A stretch of DNA of 64,000 nucleotides from Nilaparvata lugens (taxonomy: Eukaryota; Arthropoda; Insecta; Hemiptera; Delphacidae), in the NCBI RefSeq assembly GCF_014356525.2, contig NC_052516.1, forward strand, positions 21,222,257-21,286,256, read 5' to 3'. Below are positions 59,201-64,000 of this stretch, in pieces. Position 1 is the first letter of the stretch; each line of letters starts with the position of its first letter. The notes under the pieces are model-generated. The model was not told the origin of the DNA and did no database searches. It saw nothing but the letters and a program-made list of their open reading frames with translations. The position numbers and the translations under genes were made by a program.

Positions 59201-61344
59201 ATTATGAGTTGTAAGATCACTAATCTTTTATTTTAATTAGCAACAGCAACTTCACAACTACCCTCATCATGGAGATAGTGAGCTTTCTAGTTTGAGCAAG
59301 GATTTTTGGACTTGTGCGTTCTTGTATAGAAGTTGTTTGTCAGTTGTTAATCTTCTATTGTAATTATCATCATTTCCACCATTCATCCACCCTTCTCATC
59401 ATCATCAGTTTAAGCATTCCCTGTCACATGATAGGGTGGCCTGATCCTCACCCTGTGCGTCTGCCTTGAGCATCTTTGCCCCTTTCCCCTGCCTCTCTGT
59501 ATAGGGATTCATGTCAATTCAGGTAACTGTATGTTAGAACTGGTCACTTTTATGTGTTTCCTTGCCTGTAGGAAAATCCCTGTCCTCATAAAAGCAGTTT
59601 TCTGACTAGCTGTTATTCCTTGTAGGGATCCTTTCCTGCAATAGCAAGTATGGACTTGCTGTTGTTCCCTGTAGGAAATCCTTCTCCTGAAACAGCAGTT
59701 ACTGATTGCTGTTTTTCCCTGTGGAAAACCCCGATTTTCCCAAGATTGCAGTTACAGATTGGCGATCGTCCTTATTGCGGTTTTCAGACACACAAATCAT
59801 TTCTAAAGTTCCTATAAACCTTTTCCCTGTACTAGCAAATATTATTTGCTGTTTTTTCCTGTGGGAAATCCCGATTTTCTGGAGATCACAGTTACAGACT
59901 AGAGATTGTCCTTATTGTGGTTTTTCAGACACGCAAATCCTTTCCAAAGATCCTACAATCCTTTTCTCTGCACTAGCAAATATTGTTTGCTGTTTTTCCT
60001 TGAGGAAAATCCTGGAAAGATTCCTCCTTACTCATACAACAACATACTGTTGTGAAGAGGAAAAATCCTTCCCTGCCCTGACAACAACATACTGTTGTCT
60101 TTTCGATATTATTCCACAGGCTGGTGTCTGTGAAGATCATTTCTACTCTCTAACCACAGACTGACTATTGAATTAAGAGCTCTTTGGGTGAATGAGAGAG
60201 ATCTATACACCCTTAATAGCAGTCTTCAGACTATCTGTCAATATCTGTCAAGCAGTCACAGATTATTGTGGAAAACCTCATTAGCAGTCTCAGATTCACT
60301 AATTCTATCCTCATGCAGTTGGAGACTTGCATTCAGAAATCATATACCTCATACCCTTTACCCTGTACCAGGCTAGAAGGGGCAGTTTGCTAGCTGACAA
60401 GATGCAATTGCTAGATTGTGTGTTACCTTATAAACCACTGTTTGCTGTGGAGATTAATTATCCTATTAACTCTCTGTACCTTGTACACCTCATCTCATAC
60501 CCTTCACCCTGTACTGGGCCGGCAGGTACAGCTTGCTAACTGACAAGATGTAGTTGTCAGATTGTGTGTTACCTTACAAACCTCTCTTTGCTGTGTAGAT
60601 TAATAATCCTATTAATTCTCTGTACCCTGAACTTAATACCCTATACCTCGTTTATTTACCCATAACCCTTACCCTGTACCAGGCTTGCAGGTCCAACCTG
60701 CTTGCCAGCAGCATGCAGTTGCAGATTGCATATTACGTAACAAATCTTAATTTCTTGAAGTGATTTAATAAACCCATTAAATCCCTGTACCATATTCCCC
60801 TTTACCCCTACCTTATACCTATACAGCTGTTGGCTTGGTGAATGTGATATTCTCAAGCTCAAAATTTATGTGTTTTTATAGAATTATTTTGTGAATTTGA
60901 AGTTTGTTCTATATTTTGCATTTATATCGATGCATTATGCTTGAATAGATTCAGTCACTTGTCCAAGAGCTGGCTATTGGAGAGGAATGAAGTGGAAACA
61001 TTGTTTCAAGAAATTTTATTTCAGTAGATTAATTTATTAATTTTATTATGTATGTATGGCATTTCAACATGCTCAAATTACCAGATTGCATTATTCAAGC
61101 TGCAAGAGTTTAATTCAGCTGAATTTATTTCTTATATTTCATAGCTTTATCTAATTACAGTTATATTTAGCATTCTCTGTCATTATTGTTCAGGTTTCAA
61201 CTTGATAGTTTCTAGTACTGGATCTGATCATATTCACTATTCATAATGAAGACATTATATTTATAGTTTTTATTCACGTTTCTATTTTTGCAGGGCTCTG
61301 CTGTTTTATTTTTGTTTAATTCTTATATTTGTTTAATACTCTAA
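43705..61344 (+). CDS. Gustatory receptor-like seven-transmembrane protein (about seven exons)
   Basis: Exons: 43705-44215, 46410-46558, a tentative 47483-47582, 47669-48054, 57928-58002, 58829-58918 and 61294-61344. Joined this way the frame stays open for about 453 residues, within the usual range for insect gustatory receptors. The first exon has the N-terminal re-entrant stretch (FNILRHLFLVLGIYPF) and three membrane segments (about 38-62, 83-105, 139-160). Exon 4 has a W-N-x-x-M segment, a loop, then two more membrane helices (SVFSSIYCSQMMFNFLTVLF and MGISFVYLMISS). Exons 5-7 give the cytoplasmic loop (IEKETKRKLLNM), an LHGYGKI segment in the place of the family's G-F-F region, a conserved-position phase-0 last intron and a last helix ending in I-C-L-I-L. 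The usual T-Y-x-x-x-x-x-Q ending is degenerate (NSYICLIL). The gene model is by eye; function as a ligand-gated taste channel is family knowledge, and the ligand is unknown. Confidence 0.68.
44340..44520 (+). mobile_element. tRNA-derived SINE, second family
   Basis: Near-consensus A box TGGCTCGTTGG (44348-44358) and B box AGTTCGAATCT (44380-44390) at tRNA-like spacing. The body holds GATAACCGTCGGTCCAGACT and ends ATGTTGTGATGTTGC. Inside intron 1 of the receptor-like gene. Confidence 0.7.
44720..45950 (-). repeat. Dispersed repeat R3, copy 2, carrying insertions
   Basis: Reverse-complement relative of 12840-13620: TTTTCCTCCACCTACTGTAG, TCACTTTTTCGCTCTCGGGA at the left and TTTTTTCTCCCTCAGGGAAA, GTTGCCCTCGTCTTTGC at the right. 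About 450 bp longer, partly from the R5 repeat at 45485-45610. Confidence 0.68.
45480..45710 (+). repeat. Dispersed repeat R5, copy 2
   Basis: CCCGGCTGAAGTATGACAGT, GGGACCTTCCCGCAAGGGAC and CCACCAACAAAAGCTATACG. A fuller version of 32610-32760. Confidence 0.7.
46410..46558 (+). CDS. Gustatory receptor-like gene, exon 2
   Basis: Begins after ATCTTCAG, completes the split glycine codon of exon 1 in phase and reads GLLAFSYENMAQLNITFYKI through AFNLYSIL. The donor is a weak GTTAAT, and a stop follows 9 nt later if the intron is not removed. Confidence 0.6.
47030..47235. mobile_element. Inverted-repeat MITE in receptor intron 2
   Basis: Arms of about 75 bp: TTCATGGTATTGTTGATTGA...TCAATTTTTGAGAAAGTTAT and their complement (ATAACTTTCTCAAAAATTGA ... 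TCAATCAACAATACCATGGA). Confidence 0.88.
47483..47582 (+). CDS. Gustatory receptor-like gene, tentative exon 3
   Basis: An open stretch encoding HLSHLNTPIDFYSDWLENFE and DPLYDT. The strongest-looking borders (acceptor TTTTCTACAG ending 47501, donor CAG/GTGAAC at 47608) do not agree in phase with exons 2 and 4. The borders given here (acceptor AAG before TTG, donor C/GTACTA) restore the frame but are weaker splice sites. Boundaries are therefore uncertain. Confidence 0.42.
47669..48054 (+). CDS. Gustatory receptor-like gene, exon 4 (core membrane helices)
   Basis: After CACTTCACAG the frame reads LIWNMMMAAVQNASRQLIDD, then a loop (AGEECENTHSS), LWTKLFTLQKHFLSVFSSIY and a second membrane pair, ending ITQKM before GTATGA. 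This layout corresponds to helix 4, intracellular loop 2 and helices 5-6 of insect gustatory receptors. 386 nt. Confidence 0.7.
48062..48118 (+). repeat. (ATC)n/(ATT)n microsatellite
   Basis: Begins about eight bases after the exon 4 donor of the receptor-like gene. ATT units then eight consecutive ATC units. Confidence 0.93.
48149..48169 (+). repeat. Interstitial telomere-type repeat (CCTAA)4
   Basis: Four tandem CCTAA units plus C, the complement of the insect telomere unit TTAGG, directly before the RT relic. Too short and internal to be a chromosome end. Confidence 0.9.
48222..48690 (+). pseudogene. Non-LTR reverse transcriptase relic
   Basis: Reads QLLSSKQFGFRPGISTNDVL ... CCLIVNLFKAFSHKKY then a stop. 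After a deletion and frame shifts follow LLCTNHLSEWVMARSGVPEG, SVLGPFLFLLHINYLPL and LVLYADDSKV. These are RT blocks in order (F-R-x-x-x-S-T; L-x-L-x-K-A-F; G-V-P-x-G-S-x-L-G-P; Y-A-D-D). Several disruptions. It is more diverged than, and distinct from, the LINE at 32811-37300. Confidence 0.78.
48691..50387. other. Intronic, unassigned repeats
   Basis: 49000-49330 has GCCAGCTAAAGTGC near the left and AAGCCAGCTAACTCC near the right, with TAGCAGGAGTTAGCGAATAG repeats of unclear order. 49960-50110 (CAAAGTGAATTATGTAATGG .. ATCATCATCATCG) resembles 59020-59130. No coding frame. Confidence 0.4.
50388..52933 (+). mobile_element. Helitron-like non-autonomous material (one or more elements)
   Basis: A candidate 5' end is TCTCTATACTTATAAAAGAC at 50388 (Helitrons start with TC after A). 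The segment then has the tract with A-C-T-G-A...T-T-G-A-A-A-T-T-T-T-G-C seen in many insect Helitron relatives. The right end has a short GC hairpin (AGCACGGGTTCCTGCT) followed by CTAG and T at 52930-52934, matching the CTRR-T rule. Part of the interior (51530-51600, GCGAACTTCGTACCGCC) also recurs in such elements by memory. No helicase ORF. Could be two nested elements. Confidence 0.5.
52934..54400. other. Intronic, no gene; degenerate repeats
   Basis: 53960-54060 contains a piece of the R4 repeat. 53690-53715 has ATCTAACCCAATCTAACCTA. Otherwise AT-rich with nothing recognised. Confidence 0.45.
54604..54745 (-). pseudogene. Coding-like C-terminal fragment, unknown protein
   Basis: The minus strand reads KESSLSFVQNTVHDLQVERK, KAARKQEPVSSQTSSHPEPD and QNT, then TAA. 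GC-richer than the surroundings, with a charged helix followed by a Ser/Pro-rich tail, like a real protein end. An AG lies just upstream in the T/A-rich minus-strand sequence. No family recognised, and no further exon could be joined. 54929-55150 on the plus strand is a second GC-richer block (GWSAPTQTQACYWQNHSLEF in one frame), also unassigned. Confidence 0.33.
55296..56418 (+). mobile_element. PIF/Harbinger-like DNA transposon relic with TTA target duplication
   Basis: Inverted repeats of about 33 bp (AGGTAGGTGCACACAGATCG at the left; complement at the right with AGGTAGGCGCACACAGATCG) are flanked directly by TTA at 55293-55295 and 56419-56421. This is the 3-bp duplication typical of PIF/Harbinger. 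The interior (55475-about 55760) reads MNSSSEKEVIVVTCLLAEDG, then after a stop KMWIHTIVQKRIEYGEFNHL and DEVKCFRYFRVS, which is the N-terminal pattern of Harbinger nucleases. The rest of the nuclease is gone. Lies within the long intron of the receptor-like gene. Confidence 0.8.
55475..55760 (+). pseudogene. Harbinger nuclease N-terminal fragment
   Basis: W-I-H...R...G-E-F..L...L..D...F..Y-F-R resembles the conserved start of PIF/Harbinger nucleases. In-frame stops interrupt it and no DDE catalytic residues follow. Confidence 0.6.
57240..57770 (+). mobile_element. Possible second Harbinger-like fragment
   Basis: Around 57500-57600 the plus strand gives, across a stop and a frame change, R-R-E-E-G-K-Y-R-H-K and KEREKYSDMRN, reminiscent of the Harbinger R-R-x-x-V-x-P-W-L-x-E-R-x-x-Y pattern. 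The segment is edged by GCATTGC-rich sequence that may be decayed terminal repeats. Weak evidence. Confidence 0.3.
57928..58002 (+). CDS. Gustatory receptor-like gene, exon 5
   Basis: A 75-nt, phase-0 exon (IEKETKRKLLNMIRISKQEN, then LPCNQ) between TGTTTAG and GTTTGT. It matches the family's charged intracellular segment following helix 6. It is separated from exon 4 by a 9.9-kb intron loaded with transposons, so membership is inferred from phase and motif order. Confidence 0.58.
58131..58191. repeat. Perfect palindrome, 30-bp arms
   Basis: 58131-58160 and 58162-58191 are exact reverse complements around a single A. The flanking sequence matches a Helitron-like repeat that elsewhere (52790-52840) lacks the palindrome, so one arm is probably a newly made inverted copy. 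Confidence 0.95.
58335..58400 (+). repeat. Decayed tRNA-like SINE head
   Basis: TAGCTTAATTAGTAGC (A-box-like, 58335) and GGTTCGAGATC (B-box-like, 58379) at plausible spacing. The 3' half of the B box is off consensus. Confidence 0.4.
58829..58918 (+). CDS. Gustatory receptor-like gene, exon 6
   Basis: A 90-nt, phase-0 exon (HISFLKCVTLTDTRLKLHGY then GKIGSHFFVK) bounded by TTTACAG and GTAAGT. The FL...L...GY...FF.K arrangement is that of the segment leading into helix 7 in gustatory receptors. Confidence 0.62.
59560..60025 (+). repeat. Diverged tandem repeat, about 155-bp unit
   Basis: 59713-59860 and 59868-60010 are tandem relatives: TGCTGTTTTTCCCTGTGG..AAACCCCGATTTT, CAGTTACAGA(T/C)T, TCCTTATTG(C/T)GG, CAGACAC(A/G)CAAATC, CACTAGCAAATATT. 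Shorter partial units precede. Confidence 0.78.
60345..60880 (+). repeat. Tandem repeat, about 155-bp unit, three copies
   Basis: Units start near 60350, 60497 and 60659 with ACCCTTTACCCTGTACCAGG-type sequence, followed by GCTAGCTGACAAGATGCAAT, GATTGTGTGTTACCTTA and TATTAACTCTCTGTACC. A detached fourth relative is at 61775-61840 (GGCTTGCAGGTCCAGCCTGC). Confidence 0.82.
60881..61290. other. Intron 6 remainder of receptor-like gene
   Basis: AT-rich, no feature recognised before the polypyrimidine tract and acceptor of the last exon. Confidence 0.5.
61294..61344 (+). CDS. Gustatory receptor-like gene, last exon
   Basis: After a TCTATTTTTGCAG acceptor the frame reads GSAVLFLFNSYICLIL and stops at TAA (61342-61344). 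Its length (16 codons), hydrophobicity and phase 0 fit the short last exon coding helix 7. The family's T-Y-x-x-x-x-x-Q signature is reduced to S-Y-I-C-L-I-L. Confidence 0.55.
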   Translation, partial: GSAVLFLFNSYICLIL

Positions 61345-62100
61345 CCATACTAATCAAGAGAATAAAAAATGCATATGGAACATGAACAATTCCACACTGT
61401 AGTAACTCAGGGGTTGTTTAAAACAATATTTTTCCACTATTTTCATTTATATATTGTAATGTATTGTAATGTAATATATTTTTAAGAAGAATAAATTTCA
61501 ATTTCTATTTTAATTTCAACTTCAATTTTTATGGAAGTATTATTATTAATCCATCTGAATTTAAAATTATTTGATTTATTCTGATTTGTATATTCAGAAT
61601 GATTATTTAGTGTATAAATTTAAATGGACATAATGTAGATAATATTTGGACAATTTAAGATAAAATTAGGAAATTGAAGAAGTTTTGGGCAACAGCCTGT
61701 TTTTTCTTTTCCTACTACTGTATTGCTTACTCTATCCAATAGAAAGATATATACCTTTCACAGAAACCTCTTTCTGGGCTTGCAGGTCCAGCCTGCTCAC
61801 TGTCAACATGCAGTTACAGATTGCATACTATTTTTTAAAGCATCATCTGTTGTAGGTACCTGATATCCAGATCCATTCCCTGCATAGAGTTTTCCCAACC
61901 ACATACATCACCCATCCTGAATCCCAAAGGTCAAGGGCCTATTCGGTCGACAGTAGTGCAGTGAAGCTCCTATAAGCCTGAATATCTCACATCAGAAGCA
62001 AATGATACAGAATCAGGATAGAGGAAGAGCTGTAGGTCTGATGACCCCTCCAATCAGATTGGCTACTAGTCCCGACCCATACCCAACTGGAGCCAGTCCA
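61345..62100 (+). other. 3' flank of receptor-like gene to the gap
   Basis: AATAAA-containing sequence (AAGAATAAATTTCA at 61487-61500) is a possible polyadenylation signal about 145 nt past the stop. 61775-61840 is a stray unit of the tandem array. Then unassigned sequence up to the gap. Confidence 0.4.
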
Positions 62101-62200
62101 NNNNNNNNNNNNNNNNNNNNNNNNNNNNNNNNNNNNNNNNNNNNNNNNNNNNNNNNNNNNNNNNNNNNNNNNNNNNNNNNNNNNNNNNNNNNNNNNNNNN
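62101..62200. other. Assembly gap (100 N)
   Basis: Exactly 100 undetermined bases, the conventional length for a gap of unknown size. Confidence 0.99.
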
Positions 62201-64000
62201 ACCGCCGATTTATGAATTTACATCACATTATTATATTATCGTTATTCTAATTACATTCAATCTTTTTTCTCATTGATTAATTGTTTATACTTTGTAAAAT
62301 TCGTTGAATAATTAGCATTACCCTCATTCAATGTAAATTAGTGTATTAGCCAGTAAATATTGTAACATACATAAATAAAGAAATTTAATCTAATCTCTCT
62401 CTCTATATCTCATAAAAAGGGTTGTGTGGCAGAGTGGACCTGCGCCCTACTAAAGGATGATCAATCAATCAATCTCTCTCTCCAATGTCCAAAGCTCCGC
62501 CAATTTATGTAGATGCATAACAATATTATCGATAGTCATCCCATATTGATTTTTTTATCATTATACAGTTCAATAATTATTTTCTTAGTCTATATTATGA
62601 AATTCATCTATAATATCGCTGTATTGAAAGCCATTGTATATAAGTAGTGTATAAGTCAGTATATATTGTAATCTACAAAAATATAGTACTCAATTAATCT
62701 CCAACTTTCTCACTCTCTCTCTCTCTCACACACACACTCTCTCCCTCTCTCTCACACACACTCTCTCTGGCATGCAAATTTAAATGGCAAATAACCGACA
62801 ATTTGATTTGAGAATCTCGGCAGAATAATAACATATTTGGAAGTTACATCATCTCATCAATAACCCACGCACTGTTTCGGAGGAACACGTTAAGTCGTCG
62901 GTCTCGGCTGCCTGAAAATCAGTCGTTAGGTCATGTCAGAGCCCCTGAAATTGATCCGTTGTCACCTGAGAGTTCAGTTGTCACTCAATTTTCAAGTAAA
63001 ATTACATAAAGATGAAAATGTCATGTCTTCTGCATACTGGAACAAAACAGCATTATAAGAGGTAATCATCTGATTGTATATGACCACAGTCGTAGTGAGG
63101 GTCATCAATCTGCCTCCTGGTTGTGCAGTATTCTCTAAATTGATTAAAACTATTCTGAATAAGTAGAGATTTCTAAATGATTTCAGTATTATTCAAACTC
63201 GTATGGATCTTTCAATAGAAATTTCAAAATCATTGTAATCTTACAAAATATTTTAACAAAATACAATAAGAAAAGTAGGGAAATTTTCAATTTGTATTTT
63301 TCTCTATGAACAGTGCAAACAACACAGTAACGTTGTATTTGCTCGCTTCTGAATGCATTACATAAAATAGTCTTCAATTATGCTTATTCCTCAAAGTGAA
63401 ATATGGGGATATTACAAATGCAAAAACATCTTGAAACAATTGATTTAATTTATGTTTGAGCATTAATTTAATTCAATTAGCAGCATGTAGTGAATCGCTG
63501 GACTGGAGTAATAATCCTCTCAAAACCCATCTAACATTTAGAACCGGTCGCACAAAAGTCGGTTAAGTTTTAATAGTGATTGATTTCACGATAAACAATC
63601 AGAGAAGGATTTTTCGAAAAGAATGCTTCTCTGATTGGTTCTCGTGAAATTAATCATGATTAAAATTTAACCAGCTTTTGTGCAACCGGTACTTAGTCTA
63701 TGTGATACTGAGAACATCCACATTAAATATTGCACAGTGAACAGTACAGTTCATATTTTACTATTTTACATATTAGGTACTTTGTTTTTTAGACTCGAGT
63801 ATGTTTCAAAATGGAATGAAAACCTTTAAAACTGCAATTTCTAAGAAATATAGAAATAGATCAAATCCTTGAATAATAATTGAAGAAATTTGATGGTTGT
63901 TTTTCACATTCATTTGAATTGCAAATTAATAATATCCACAATATTTAGATGAATTAATAATATAATAATTTATCTGATTGCCAATGAATTGCAACCAGAG
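62201..64000 (+). repeat. 1.8-kb segment duplicated from 29388-31187 (copy 2)
   Basis: Collinear and almost identical to 29388-31187, starting immediately at the gap edge and running to the window end. Includes the same LINE-like tail, microsatellites and P1 MITE (63541-63693). Confidence 0.96.
63541..63693. mobile_element. Palindromic MITE P1, copy in the duplicated block
   Basis: Same sequence as the copy at 30731-30880 and part of the same duplication, so not an independent insertion. Confidence 0.88.

Overview
The window is AT-rich eukaryotic DNA from an insect, most probably a sap-sucking hemipteran. The evidence is split genes with GT-AG introns, a complete takeout/juvenile-hormone-binding-protein gene, an insect gustatory-receptor gene, a short run of the insect telomere unit (CCTAA/TTAGG), and a dense load of insect-type transposons, SINEs and MITEs. 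The repeat repertoire reminds me of planthoppers, but species level is inference only. There are no operons, ribosome-binding sites or CRISPR arrays. About nine tenths of the window is intron, transposon or unassigned repeat.

Layout. 1-5.4 kb: a dispersed LINE-like 3' tail and small inverted-repeat elements. 5455-20620 (minus): a six-exon takeout-like gene whose exons join in phase to 249 codons; its introns hold MITEs, a tRNA-derived SINE, a Gypsy pol remnant and a long-arm fold-back element. 20.6-28.3 kb: huge TTC/GAA and AGG simple-sequence tracts, a broken Tc1/mariner-like element with an internal inverted duplication, and a 740-bp fold-back element. 28.3-32.8 kb: repeats, including a 1.8-kb segment repeated almost exactly at the right edge of the window. 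32.8-37.3 kb (minus): a nearly full-length two-ORF non-LTR retrotransposon with frameshifts. 38335-38489 (minus): the terminal exon of a second takeout-like gene, the same 155-nt length and phase as the terminal exon of the first. 39-43 kb: repeats, including a second fold-back element carrying an insertion with a coding-like stretch.

43705-61344 (plus): a gustatory-receptor-like gene in about seven exons. Its introns contain an RT relic, Helitron-like material, a PIF/Harbinger relic with TTA target duplications, and a diverged tandem-repeat array. 62101-62200 is an assembly gap, and 62201-64000 duplicates 29388-31187.

Functionally the host genes fit a chemosensory/hormone-carrier theme: secreted takeout-family ligand carriers and a membrane taste receptor. 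Their proximity does not prove joint regulation. I found no convincing undescribed multi-gene system. The most unusual signals are structural: perfect or near-perfect fold-backs inside repeats that look like template-switch products, an inverted duplication inside a transposase gene, and coding-like fragments captured within repeats.
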